Shown one piece after another: positions 46,786-55,195 of a stretch of 64,000 nt of DNA. Position 1 is the first letter of the stretch, and every line of letters starts with the position of its first letter. Both the position numbers and the translations under genes were made by a program. A model generated the notes under the pieces. That model had not been told where the DNA came from, made no database searches, and saw only the letters and a list, made by a program, of their open reading frames with translations. This stretch comes from Pseudomonas abietaniphila. Its GTDB lineage: Bacteria; Pseudomonadota; Gammaproteobacteria; Pseudomonadales; Pseudomonadaceae. The stretch lies in NCBI RefSeq assembly GCF_900100795.1, contig NZ_FNCO01000002.1:620001-684000 (forward strand), read 5' to 3'.

Positions 46786-49700
46786 TTATGCCGCGACTTC
46801 AAACAGCTTCGGTAACTCCACTTCCCCGCTGATCAGGCTTTGACGCATCCGCGCAGCCTGCAACGCCGCTGCTTTCATCGCGGCCTCCTTGACGTGACCA
46901 TACCCACGAATACGCTCGGGGAGACGCGCCAGGCTCAACGCCGTGTGGCGATTCCCGGCATTCAAATGCGTCAGAATCAATTCAACGTCGCTCACATAGT
47001 GGTCGATCAATTCCCGCTCCTGACGACGCTCCACGCTGCGACCGAACGGATCAAACGCGGTGCCCCGCAGGAATTTGAACGTCGCCAGCACCTCGAACGC
47101 TTTCAACATCCAGGGCCCGAAGCTGCGCTTGCGCGGCGCCCCGCTGTTGGGGTCGCGTTTGGCAAGCCACGACGGTGCCAGATGAAACTCCAGCCGGTAG
47201 TCGCCTTCGAATTGCGCCTGCAATTGCCGCGTGAACTCGCCATTGCTGTAAAGCCGTGCGACTTCGTATTCGTCTTTGTAGGCCAACAGTTTGAAGTAAT
47301 TGAACGCAACGGCTTCGGTCAGCACAGGAGGCTCACCCGGGAACAACCGCGCTTCGGTGTCACGCACCTTGTGGACCAACGCCAGATAGCGCTCCCCATA
47401 GGCACGGTTCTGGTAGTCGCCCAAGGTCTTCGCGTGATTGGCCAGGCGCTCGTCCAGACTCAACGCTTCCGGCGCCTGAACCGGCGCAACGTCCGGGTTG
47501 GCCGCCGACCGCACTGCGGGCAGATCGAACGCGGCACGACGGCCCCACAGGAACGCCTGCTGGTTCAAATTGACCGCCACACCGTTCAGCTCGATGGCTT
47601 TTTCAATGGCCGCAGAGGTCAGCGGAATCAGACCCAGCTGGAACGCATACCCCAGCATGAACAGGTTGCTGGCAATGCTGTCGCCCATCAGTTTGGTGGC
47701 CAGATCCGTTGCCTGAACAAAATGGGTTTTCCCTTCACCCACGGCTTCGATGATGGTCTGCATCATGGCGTCGGCCGGGAATTCGGCGTCCGGGTTGCGG
47801 GTGAATTCGGCCGTCGGCGTCTGCTGACTGTTGACCACCGCGTAGGACTTGGCGCTGTTGAGTTTGGCAATCGCATCAGGCCCCGACGACACCAGCAGAT
47901 CGCACCCGAGCAACAGATTGGCTTCACCGGCGGCGATACGCACGGCGAACAGGTCTTCCTGCCGCGCCGCGATACGGATATGACTGACCACGGGCCCGAA
48001 TTTCTGCGCCAGGCCGGCCTGGTCGAGCACGCTGCAGCCCTTGCCTTCCAGGTTGGCCGCGTAACCGAGCATCGCACCCACAGTGGTGACGCCCGTGCCG
48101 CCGACACCCGGCAACAGGATGTTGAACGGCTGATCGAGGCTCGGCAGCGTCGGCTCAGGGAGCTCGGCAAACGCCTGCGCCTGCTTGGGCAGTTGTGGCT
48201 TGCGCAACTTGCCACCATGGACCGTTACGAAGCTTGGGCAAAAGCCTTCCACGCAGCTGAAATCCTTGTTACATGCGCTCTGATCGATCTCGCGCTTGCG
48301 CCCTTCGGCGGTTTCCTTCGGCAGAATCGACAGACAACCCGACTTCGCACCGCAATCGCCACAGCCTTCGCAGACGGCAGGGTTGATGATGGCGCGCTTG
48401 TCCAGGTCCAGCATCGTGCCACGCTTGCGACGACGACGTTTCTCGGTCGCGCAGGTCTGGTCGTAAATGATCACCGAAACCCCTTTGAATTCGCGCAACT
48501 CCCGCTGCACGCTGTCCAGGTCGCGGCGATGGTGAAAGGTGGTGATCGGCGCGAACTGTTCACGGCTCGGGTATTTGTCCGGATCGTCCGACACCAGCGC
48601 AATGCGTTGCACGCCTTCGTTGAACACCTGACGGCTGAGCTGATCGACGCGCAGCACGCCATCGATCGGTTGGCCGCCGGTCATGGCCACGGCGTCGTTG
48701 TAGAGAATCTTGTAGGTGATGTTGACCTTGGAAGCCACCGCCGCACGCAGTGCCAGATGCCCCGAATGAAAATAGGTGCCATCGCCCAGGTTCTGGAACA
48801 CGTGCGGGGTTTCAGTGAACGGCGCCTGACCGATCCAGGTTACGCCCTCACCGCCCATCTGGGTAAAGGTGTCGGTTTCGCGGTCCATCCAGATGGTCAT
48901 GTAATGGCAGCCAATGCCCGCCAGTGCGCGGCTGCCTTCGGGGACCTTGGTGGAGGTGTTGTGCGGGCAACCCGAGCAGAAATGCGGTGTGCGCTGGGTT
49001 TTGAACAACGGCGCGGCCAACGCTTTTTCCTTGTCTTGCAGAAACTGCAGGCGCGCTTCAATTTTTGGGCTGCTGTAGATCGGCGCGAGCCGTTTGGCGA
49101 TGACACGGGCAATCATCGCCGGAGTCAATTCAGCCAGGTTTGGTAGCAGTGAGCGCCCTTCTTCGTCGAATTCGCCCACCACGCGCGGCCGCTGATCCAC
49201 GGGCCAGTTGTACAACTGACCGGTCAGTTGGTCTTCGATCACGCTGCGTTTTTCTTCGACAACCAGAATCTCGTCGAGCCCTTCGGCGAAGTCATGCACC
49301 GACACCGGCTCCAGCGGCCAGCTCATGCCGACCTTGAGTACCCGAATGCCGACCGAGGCACACAGCGCCTCGTCGATGCCCAGCTCCTCAAGAGCCTGAC
49401 GAACGTCCAGGTAGGACTTGCCCGTGGTGATGATGCCCAGACGCGGCTGTGGCGAATCAATCACCACTTTGTTCAGGTGATTGGCGCGGGCGAAAGCGCG
49501 TGCTGCATAAATCTTGTAGGTGTTCAGGCGGGCTTCCTGCGCCAGTGGTGGGTCCGGCCAGCGGATGTGCAAACCGTCCTTGGGCAACTGGAAATCGTCG
49601 GGGATACGGGTCTGGATGCGCAGCGGATCGACTTCCACCACGGCAGAAGAATCAACGTTTTCAGCGATGGTTTTCATCGCCACCCAGCACCCGCTGTAGC

Positions 49701-50271
49701 GTGACAGCTCCCAGCCGATAATGCCGTAGTCGAGAATTTCCTGAACGTTGCTGGGGTTGAGCACCGGAATCATCGAGGCGATAAACGCATGCTCGCTCTG
49801 GTGGGCGATGGTTGACGATTTGCAACCGTGATCGTCGCCCGCGAGGATCAGCACCCCGCCATTTTCCGCCACGCCGGCCGAGTTACCGTGCTTGAACACG
49901 TCACCACAGCGGTCGACACCCGGGCCCTTTCCGTACCAGAGCGCGAACACGCCGGCGTACTTGCCATGGGGGAACAGATTGACCTGCTGACTGCCCCACA
50001 CCGCAGTGGCGGCCAGTTCTTCGTTGACGCCGGGCTGGAAGTGAATGGCGTTTTGCTGAAGATAATCCTTCGCGTCCCACAGGCTTTTGTCCAGATTCCC
50101 CAGCGGCGAGCCGCGGTATCCGGAAATGAACCCTGCGGTGTTCAAGCCGCGGGCCTCATCACGTTGCTTTTGCAGCATGGGCAGACGGGTCAACGCCTGG
50201 GTTCCGGTCAGGTACAGATTGCCGGTTGCGAGTCGGTATTTATCATCCAGACGAATATCAGCCAAAGACAT
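46786..50271 (-). CDS. Indolepyruvate ferredoxin oxidoreductase family protein (fused subunits)
   Basis: A 1161-residue thiamine-diphosphate enzyme that decarboxylates aryl- or branched 2-oxo acids to acyl-CoA with ferredoxin as acceptor. The order is: a pyrimidine-binding domain (NTAGFISGYRGSPLGNLDKS, LWYGKGPGVDRCGDVFKHGN), a ThDP-binding domain (CSGCPHNTSTKVPEG, IGCHYMTIW, GGEGVTWIGQAPF), an iron-sulfur part (CEGCGDCGAKSGC), and a gamma domain (LLPGVGGTGVTTVGAMLGYA). Single long chains of this type are typical of proteobacteria. AAGGAG is 7 nt before ATG 50271. It is divergent from an Lrp-type regulator that probably controls it. Confidence 0.93.
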   Translation of the reverse strand: MSLADIRLDDKYRLATGNLYLTGTQALTRLPMLQKQRDEARGLNTAGFISGYRGSPLGNLDKSLWDAKDYLQQNAIHFQPGVNEELAATAVWGSQQVNLFPHGKYAGVFALWYGKGPGVDRCGDVFKHGNSAGVAENGGVLILAGDDHGCKSSTIAHQSEHAFIASMIPVLNPSNVQEILDYGIIGWELSRYSGCWVAMKTIAENVDSSAVVEVDPLRIQTRIPDDFQLPKDGLHIRWPDPPLAQEARLNTYKIYAARAFARANHLNKVVIDSPQPRLGIITTGKSYLDVRQALEELGIDEALCASVGIRVLKVGMSWPLEPVSVHDFAEGLDEILVVEEKRSVIEDQLTGQLYNWPVDQRPRVVGEFDEEGRSLLPNLAELTPAMIARVIAKRLAPIYSSPKIEARLQFLQDKEKALAAPLFKTQRTPHFCSGCPHNTSTKVPEGSRALAGIGCHYMTIWMDRETDTFTQMGGEGVTWIGQAPFTETPHVFQNLGDGTYFHSGHLALRAAVASKVNITYKILYNDAVAMTGGQPIDGVLRVDQLSRQVFNEGVQRIALVSDDPDKYPSREQFAPITTFHHRRDLDSVQRELREFKGVSVIIYDQTCATEKRRRRKRGTMLDLDKRAIINPAVCEGCGDCGAKSGCLSILPKETAEGRKREIDQSACNKDFSCVEGFCPSFVTVHGGKLRKPQLPKQAQAFAELPEPTLPSLDQPFNILLPGVGGTGVTTVGAMLGYAANLEGKGCSVLDQAGLAQKFGPVVSHIRIAARQEDLFAVRIAAGEANLLLGCDLLVSSGPDAIAKLNSAKSYAVVNSQQTPTAEFTRNPDAEFPADAMMQTIIEAVGEGKTHFVQATDLATKLMGDSIASNLFMLGYAFQLGLIPLTSAAIEKAIELNGVAVNLNQQAFLWGRRAAFDLPAVRSAANPDVAPVQAPEALSLDERLANHAKTLGDYQNRAYGERYLALVHKVRDTEARLFPGEPPVLTEAVAFNYFKLLAYKDEYEVARLYSNGEFTRQLQAQFEGDYRLEFHLAPSWLAKRDPNSGAPRKRSFGPWMLKAFEVLATFKFLRGTAFDPFGRSVERRQERELIDHYVSDVELILTHLNAGNRHTALSLARLPERIRGYGHVKEAAMKAAALQAARMRQSLISGEVELPKLFEVAA

Positions 50272-50495
50272 TCAGGCACTCCTTTGTTTTTATTAGTGCG
50301 TTTTGAATGTGGCGAGCAATGGCATCAGCGGCCTCGTGAGCCAAGGGCCAACTGCTCGGTCGTCGGGACGGTTCAACCCGACGCTCACACGCCAAATACT
50401 GCCTGTGCCGCGCAGGCTTTTTCTTTCTAAATTGGCTGAAATCTGCTCATATCCTGCATGCCTGTTTCATTTAAAGAATAAAAAAGGGTCAATTC

Positions 50496-50963
50496 ATGCA
50501 GGTCAAACTCAGCCCCATCGATCGCAAAATTCTTCGCCTGTTGCAACATGATGCCGACCTCTCCGCCGCCGAGATTGCCGAGCGGGTGGAGTTGTCGCAG
50601 TCGCCGTGCTGGCGCCGGATCAACCGTCTGGAGGAGGAAGGCGTGATCGAGCGCAAGGTCGCCCTGCTCAACCCGGCCAAACTCGGGTTAACGATGACAG
50701 TGTTCGTCGACGTGAAATTGTCCGGGCATGGTCGGCGTTATCTGACCGAGTTCGAAGGGGCAATCATCGGTTACCCCGAGGTACTGGAGTGCTACACAAT
50801 GGCGGGCGACATGGATTTCATGCTCAAGGTGGTGGTGCAGGACATCGCCAGCTACGAGCGTTTTCTGCGCGATCACCTGTTGCAGAGCCCACACGTTCAG
50901 GAGGCGCACTCGAACATCGCCATGAGCGTGGTCAAGCGCACAACCGAGTTGCCGATTGACTAG
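50496..50963 (+). CDS. Lrp/AsnC family transcriptional regulator
   Basis: A 155-residue feast/famine regulator. The helix-turn-helix is LSPIDRKILRLLQHDADLSA, then RVELSQSPCWRRINRLEEEG, and the C-terminal RAM domain binds amino acids (MTVFVDVKLSGHG, VLECYTMAGDMDFMLKVVVQ). Divergent from the indolepyruvate oxidoreductase gene across 224 bp, it most likely responds to aromatic or branched amino acids to control it. AAAAAAGGG is the ribosome site. Confidence 0.93.
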   Translation: MQVKLSPIDRKILRLLQHDADLSAAEIAERVELSQSPCWRRINRLEEEGVIERKVALLNPAKLGLTMTVFVDVKLSGHGRRYLTEFEGAIIGYPEVLECYTMAGDMDFMLKVVVQDIASYERFLRDHLLQSPHVQEAHSNIAMSVVKRTTELPID

Positions 50964-51023
50964 GGAATAGCAGGCGAACAGAAAAACTTCGCGAGAATGC
51001 GAAATAACATTTGACGTGCGAAT

Positions 51024-51042
51024 GATAATGATTATTATTGAG
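51024..51042. promoter_or_regulatory. Fur box on the prrF promoter
   Basis: GATAATGATTATTATTGAG matches 14 of 19 bases of the Fur consensus GATAATGATAATCATTATC. It covers the -10 box TATTAT (51033) of a promoter with TTGACG (51011) as -35. Iron-loaded Fur would shut the sRNA off. Confidence 0.85.
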
Positions 51043-51044
51043 CG

Positions 51045-51157
51045 CAACCGGTCGCGAGACCGGTGGGTAACCCAGAAGCCTTAGGTCGGCTTCCGGATTA
51101 TCTCCTCATCAGGCTAATCACGGTTTTTGACCCGGCTTTTTGCCGGGTCTTTTTTTT
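51045..51157 (+). ncRNA. prrF: PrrF-type iron-responsive small RNA
   Basis: The RNA contains CTCCTCATCAGGCTAATCAC followed by GGTTTTTGACC, the most conserved part of PrrF1 and PrrF2 in Pseudomonas, which pairs with messages of iron-rich proteins such as sodB. A 5' stem (ACCGGTCGCGAGACCGGT) and a final terminator, GACCCGGC/GCCGGGTC with T8 (51129-51157), frame it. In low iron it represses iron-using proteins. Only one copy is here, so the second prrF must be elsewhere, unlike the tandem pair of P. aeruginosa. The 5' end is predicted from the promoter. Confidence 0.93.
51129..51157 (+). terminator. Rho-independent terminator of prrF
   Basis: An 8-bp GC-rich stem, GACCCGGC/GCCGGGTC, with a T5 loop is followed by eight T. 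Confidence 0.95.
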
Positions 51158-51336
51158 CTTGCCCTTGAAGGGTCTGGTTCGGTCGGGTGTTGCGTCTTCA
51201 GGCTAATGAAGAGGGTGTCCCGTGTTCGAGACTTGATGATGGCGCGCATCATACCAAAACAGAATGAGCGTAGGCCACGCTGCGCGGTCAAATGCGACAC
51301 ATTTGGTAAAAAACATCGCAAGACCCACTTAATAAT

Positions 51337-51351
51337 TGAGAATGAATCTCA
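51337..51351. promoter_or_regulatory. Fur-like box before the sigma/FecR fusion gene
   Basis: TGAGAATGAATCTCA has the 7-1-7 form of Fur sites (TGAGAAT and its near-inverse AATCTCA, one mismatch), about 90 bp before the fusion gene. It suggests iron control shared with the adjacent PrrF. Confidence 0.6.
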
Positions 51352-51375
51352 CAAGCACTAACATCGAGCGGCATC

Positions 51376-51441
51376 ATGGAGGATGCCCCCACTCCTTCCT
51401 CAAAGGACCACACGGATGACTCGCGAGTGAACATGCCATGA
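51376..51441 (+). CDS. Possible 21-codon leader ORF
   Basis: ATG 51376 opens a frame MEDAPTPSSKDHTDDSRVNM ending in Pro, whose stop overlaps the next gene as ATGA. There is no clear ribosome site for either gene, so translation of this ORF may drive the next one by coupling. It could equally be chance. Confidence 0.3.
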   Translation: MEDAPTPSSKDHTDDSRVNMP

Positions 51442-51977
51442 CGAATCAGCTCACGTCTCTATTCTCGCTTTCGATGCGCCAACCCGACGAACCTGTCAGC
51501 CAGGAAACCGACGGATACCGCCGTCGCATCCAGAAGCTGCCACGCAGAACTCAACAAATCTTTTTGCTCAGCCGCCTCGACCAGATGAACTACGCCGATA
51601 TCGCGCAGTTACTCGAACTCGAGGTCAAGGCCGTCGAACGTTGCATGGTCCGTCTTCTCGACCAATGTAGTGAGGGTCTTGTGGACTCGCAGGCGATGAA
51701 TGCGGTCAACCTGCAAGCGCACCGCTGGTACGTTCATTTGCAAAGCCCTCAGGCCACGGCAAGCCAGCGTATTGAGTTCCGCCACTGGCTCGACGCCGAT
51801 GCTAACCACCTCCGCGCATTCCAGGAGACCGAGCGACTCTGGTGTCGCCTCCAAGCCCCGGCAGCCATTCTGGGTGCCAACGGCTGGCATCGTCGCAAAC
51901 GTCGGGTCTATCTGGGCTGGCTTTTGCTGACGGCTTTTCTGTGCAGCGTGCTGGTGACAGCCGAAGCCTTTACCTGA
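51438..51977 (+). CDS. Sigma region 4 - DUF4880 (FecR N-terminal) - membrane helix fusion protein
   Basis: A 179-residue protein with an odd build. Residues ~30-75 are a sigma-factor region-4 helix-turn-helix (RRIQKLPRRTQQIFLLSRLD, then MNYADIAQLLELEVKAVERC). Residues ~88-132 are the DUF4880 part of FecR anti-sigma factors (AHRWYVHLQSPQATASQRIE, FRHWLDADANHLRAF). A single helix, VYLGWLLLTAFLCSVLVTA, ends it. There is no sigma region 2 and no periplasmic FecR domain, so it cannot be a normal FecI or FecR. It may be a membrane-bound regulator or a fused relic of a fecIR pair. A Fur-like box upstream links it to iron. Confidence 0.8.
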   Translation: MTNQLTSLFSLSMRQPDEPVSQETDGYRRRIQKLPRRTQQIFLLSRLDQMNYADIAQLLELEVKAVERCMVRLLDQCSEGLVDSQAMNAVNLQAHRWYVHLQSPQATASQRIEFRHWLDADANHLRAFQETERLWCRLQAPAAILGANGWHRRKRRVYLGWLLLTAFLCSVLVTAEAFT

Positions 51978-52144
51978 AGACCTGCGTCCCGCTGAGCATG
52001 GCCCAAAGACAGAACAATCTGTCGCTGTCCGCGCACCTGATCCGTGTAAAGTACCTGTCATAACAGCCCAGCGCGGCCGTCGGGTTTGCCCGCGACTGCC
52101 GCCCGATGGCCTCGAGTTGGCATTAACGTACGCAGGACTTCTCC

Positions 52145-53287
52145 GTGACTCAGACCGCCCTTTCCATCACCTCTGATTTCGACAGCGGCAACATCGTCGT
52201 GCTCGACGCGAGCAACCCACAGAACGTGCAACTGGCTATCCGCCCCGATACCCGAAGCCCGCATTTTCAATGGTTCCACTTCAAGGTCGATGGCATGCAG
52301 CCTGGGCAGCCACACGCGTTCAGCCTGAACAACGCCAGTGAATCCAGCTACAACCGCGCGTGGACCGGTTATAACGCCGCGGCGTCTTACGATCAGAAAA
52401 CCTGGTTCCGCGTGCCCAGCAGCTTTGACGGCAAGGCACTGAACTTCAGCCTGTCGCCTGAACACCCACAGATCTGGTTCGCCTATTTCGAACCCTACAG
52501 CCGCGAACGGCATGACTGGCTGATCGATCGAGCGCTGAACAAGGCCGGGACCGAATTGCTGGCCATGGGGAAAAGCGTCGAAGGTCGAGACATTCCACTG
52601 CTGCGCAAAGGTGACGGTGCGCAGGGCAAGCGCAAGATCTGGGTCATCGCGCAGCAGCATCCCGGGGAGCACATGGCCGAATGGTTCATGGAAGGTGTGA
52701 TCGAGCGCCTGCAAGCCAACGATGCCGAGTTGCAAGCGCTCCTCGCCTCGGCCGACCTCTATCTGGTGCCGCACATGAACCCGGACGGTTCGTTCCACGG
52801 CCACCTGCGCACCAACGCACAAGGCAAGGACCTCAACCGTGCCTGGCAGGACTCCACGCCGGAGTTGAGCCCCGAAGTGTTCTTCGTCAAGGAGCAGATG
52901 GATAAGTACGGCGTGGACATGTTTCTTGACGTGCACGGCGACGAGGAAATTCCTTACGTGTTCACGGCGGCGTGCGAAGGCAACCCTGGGTACACCGATA
53001 AACAAAAGGAACTGGAAACTGACTTCCGCGCCCGGTTGAGCGGCATGACCCAGGATTTCCAGACCCGCTACGGCTACCCGAAAGCGGCACCGGGCCAGGC
53101 CAATATGAATCTGGCGTGCAACAGCGTCGGCGAGCGTTACAAATGCCTGGCATTGACACTGGAAATGCCGTTCAAGGATAACGACGACGCACCGGACGCC
53201 CTCACCGGCTGGTCGGGCAAGCGCTCCATGCAACTGGCGCACGATGTCCTGACGACGTTGGGGCAGATGGTGTCGGTGCTGCGCTGA
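52145..53287 (+). CDS. M14 family zinc carboxypeptidase, cytosolic type
   Basis: A 380-residue metallopeptidase. Residues 1-125 form the beta-sandwich typical of cytosolic carboxypeptidases (FHFKVDGMQPGQPHAFSLNN). The catalytic part has the zinc ligands HPGEHMAEWFMEG (HxxE) and the distant His in FLDVHGDEEIPYVF, with PHMNPDGSFHGHLRTNAQGK and DLNRAW for substrate binding. The catalytic Glu is probably in LALTLEMPFKDN. No signal peptide. It begins with GTG at 52145 behind AGGA. Relatives remove Glu from proteins in eukaryotes; the bacterial substrate is unknown. Confidence 0.9.
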   Translation: MTQTALSITSDFDSGNIVVLDASNPQNVQLAIRPDTRSPHFQWFHFKVDGMQPGQPHAFSLNNASESSYNRAWTGYNAAASYDQKTWFRVPSSFDGKALNFSLSPEHPQIWFAYFEPYSRERHDWLIDRALNKAGTELLAMGKSVEGRDIPLLRKGDGAQGKRKIWVIAQQHPGEHMAEWFMEGVIERLQANDAELQALLASADLYLVPHMNPDGSFHGHLRTNAQGKDLNRAWQDSTPELSPEVFFVKEQMDKYGVDMFLDVHGDEEIPYVFTAACEGNPGYTDKQKELETDFRARLSGMTQDFQTRYGYPKAAPGQANMNLACNSVGERYKCLALTLEMPFKDNDDAPDALTGWSGKRSMQLAHDVLTTLGQMVSVLR

Positions 53288-53388
53288 TTAATAGATAAAA
53301 CCTGATCGGCTGGTTCACCGCCGATGGACCGCAACGGATGCGGTGAGTCAATGACGATTGAGGTCAGGACCCACCGCATCCCCTTCAG

Positions 53389-53925
53389 CTATTTGCCCCG
53401 CAGCATGCTGTCCAGCACCTCGTCCCTTCTGACCCATCCATGAAACAGTGCCGCCGCCAGGTGCATGAGAATGGTCAGGAAAAACAGATACGCTAGATAC
53501 CGATGCGCCTTGCGCAAGAACGCGAAGGTTTCTGCGTGCGCGGCCACAATCGACGGCAGGCGCACTGAACTGCCGAGCATTACCGGATCCCCTGCCGCGG
53601 AAATCATCGCCCAGCCAATCAACGGCATCGCCAGCATCAAGGCGTACAGCAGATAGTGCGAGAGCTTGGCCGCGAGCGCCTGCCAACCCGGCAGATCCGC
53701 TGGCAACGGCGGCGTCTGTGTGCTGAAACGCACGATCAATCGCACGATGACCAACACAAGGATCGCAATGCCCAGCGGTTTATGCAGGTTCAACAACCAT
53801 TCGTGCCGCTCAGAGATTGAGGCGACCATGCCAGCGCCGATGAACAGCATCGCGATGACCATCACCGCCATCAACCAGTGAAGCGCGCGGGCCAGAGGCG
53901 CGAAATGGGAAGTGGGCGTACTCAT
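53389..53925 (-). CDS. Cytochrome b561
   Basis: A 178-residue four-helix di-haem membrane protein. The haem His residues are in ALARALHWLMAVMVI, WLLNLHKPLGIAIL, HRYLAYLFFLTIL and LMHLAAALFHGWVRRDEVLD. It passes electrons from the quinone pool to periplasmic partners, or scavenges superoxide like CybB. It starts in a 4-bp overlap with the catalase-like gene, so it is likely the electron donor to that peroxidase. Confidence 0.93.
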   Translation of the reverse strand: MSTPTSHFAPLARALHWLMAVMVIAMLFIGAGMVASISERHEWLLNLHKPLGIAILVLVIVRLIVRFSTQTPPLPADLPGWQALAAKLSHYLLYALMLAMPLIGWAMISAAGDPVMLGSSVRLPSIVAAHAETFAFLRKAHRYLAYLFFLTILMHLAAALFHGWVRRDEVLDSMLRGK

Positions 53926-55007
53926 GGCTGTTTCTCCTGTGCGGGCGCTGCTTTCAACTGATCGACTTCACTGGTGCGACGCATGTACGAAGACGCGTAC
54001 GCCGCCGAGCGTGCGGCCAGCAAGGGATCGTCGGAGCCTTCTATGCCGCTGGGCAGGATCAATGGGTCGAAGTTGATGTCCCGACAGTTGCCATCGAGCT
54101 GCGAGCTGTCGCCGTCAATGACCAGAGTCCCCGCATTGACCGTCTTGTGATCGCCTGTCCAGGCTTTCGAGGCGTCGTTGGTCGGGTCTTGAGCGTTAGC
54201 CAGCGTCAACACCAGATTCCAGCGCTGAGGACCGCTCGCCAGTTTCTGACTCAGGTCCTGTTGCAGATAGTCCTTGGCATCCGGCGCGGGTGCATCGCCC
54301 TTGGCCTCCGGCACCAGGCTCCAACGCACTGCCTGACGCTTGCCGGCGGCGTCCACCAGCACGAACGCGTTCACGCTGTTGTAGGTTTCGGTCACAAAGC
54401 TCGCCGACGGTTTTGCTGTCTTGACCCACGCCAGGAAGGGTTGGGCTTCGGGGTGAGCGGCGAAAAATGCCGGAGGCTTCGCGGGATCCGGCTTGCCGGT
54501 CTTCGGATCGGGCGAGGTGGCTTTCAACAGATCGACAAAGGCCTCAGGCGTGCCCACCGGAAACACCGGCATGCTGTTCATGCCGGTGCGCCATTGCTGG
54601 CCATCGGGCTGCGTGAACTGCACGGCGAAACTGCGAATGGGTGCCGCGCTGTCCGGCGAATAGGGATTGCCGGTGGGCAGCGCCAGACGGCCGATCACCG
54701 GCGTGCGGCCACTGGCGAAGACCTGCGCTCTGGACAGCGCGGCCGCTGCGCCATTGCTTTCAAAGTAACCCGCGACGCAAACCCCTTTTGGGTGGTTGCG
54801 GCGATAACCCGGGTGTACGCCATTGCTCTGTTCGAACACGTTAACGACGCGAGCCGGGGTCAGGCGCTGGGGATCCAGGCTGCCATTGACGTAGGCAAAC
54901 GCGCCAGCGGCGATCAACACCACGAGGCCGATACCGGCCATGCGGGCGAGTTTCTCGGCGTTGCTCAATGGTGGTTTTCGGGGATACGGTGGCTCACGGT
55001 CAATCAT
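53922..55007 (-). CDS. Catalase-related haem peroxidase (SrpA-like), membrane-anchored
   Basis: A 361-residue catalase-fold protein, shorter than true catalases. An N-terminal helix (MAGIGLVVLIAAGAFAYVN) anchors it facing the periplasm. YRRNHPKGVCVAGYFES carries the distal His, RSFAVQFTQPDG follows, and RSAAYASSYMRR holds an R-x-x-x-Tyr likely to bind haem. Such proteins are peroxidases and not strong catalases. It shares an operon with cytochrome b561, and faces the ECF sigma gene across a region with a matching ECF promoter on its side. Confidence 0.92.
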   Translation of the reverse strand: MIDREPPYPRKPPLSNAEKLARMAGIGLVVLIAAGAFAYVNGSLDPQRLTPARVVNVFEQSNGVHPGYRRNHPKGVCVAGYFESNGAAAALSRAQVFASGRTPVIGRLALPTGNPYSPDSAAPIRSFAVQFTQPDGQQWRTGMNSMPVFPVGTPEAFVDLLKATSPDPKTGKPDPAKPPAFFAAHPEAQPFLAWVKTAKPSASFVTETYNSVNAFVLVDAAGKRQAVRWSLVPEAKGDAPAPDAKDYLQQDLSQKLASGPQRWNLVLTLANAQDPTNDASKAWTGDHKTVNAGTLVIDGDSSQLDGNCRDINFDPLILPSGIEGSDDPLLAARSAAYASSYMRRTSEVDQLKAAPAQEKQP

Positions 55008-55064
55008 CGGTCACACTCCGGGCCTTGGGCCTCTATAAATTGCAGATGGACAAGCGGTACGGTC

Positions 55065-55090
55065 CGACGCATCTGGCGCGGGTTTATTCC
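55065..55090 (-). promoter_or_regulatory. ECF-type promoter for the catalase-like gene
   Basis: On the minus strand GGAATAA, 14 nt, CGTCG. The same elements with the same 14-nt spacing occur on the plus strand at 55119-55144. This pattern is typical of an ECF sigma factor acting on its own locus. Confidence 0.75.
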
Positions 55091-55118
55091 ACAGAACAAT
55101 ATTTATTTTTCAGGCAGT

Positions 55119-55144
55119 GGAATAACCTGCACTGGCATGCGTCT
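55119..55144 (+). promoter_or_regulatory. ECF-type promoter for the sigma factor gene
   Basis: GGAATAA (55119-55125), 14 nt, CGTCT (55140-55144), 52 bp before the sigma gene. It mirrors the promoter for the catalase-like gene and implies autoregulation. Confidence 0.75.
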
Positions 55145-55195
55145 GTCTGGTCACACGATCTGAAACGATCCCGCTGATCGATCTGGAAGCCCCCC

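Noticed and set aside
46840..49146. 768-codon plus-strand ORF opposite the indolepyruvate oxidoreductase gene
   Set aside because: Antisense shadow of a gene with complete ThDP and iron-sulfur motifs.
51118..51321. Minus-strand ORF overlapping the PrrF terminator
   Set aside because: Its C-terminal part translates the terminator (Lys/Pro-rich run), and it has no ribosome site or similarity.
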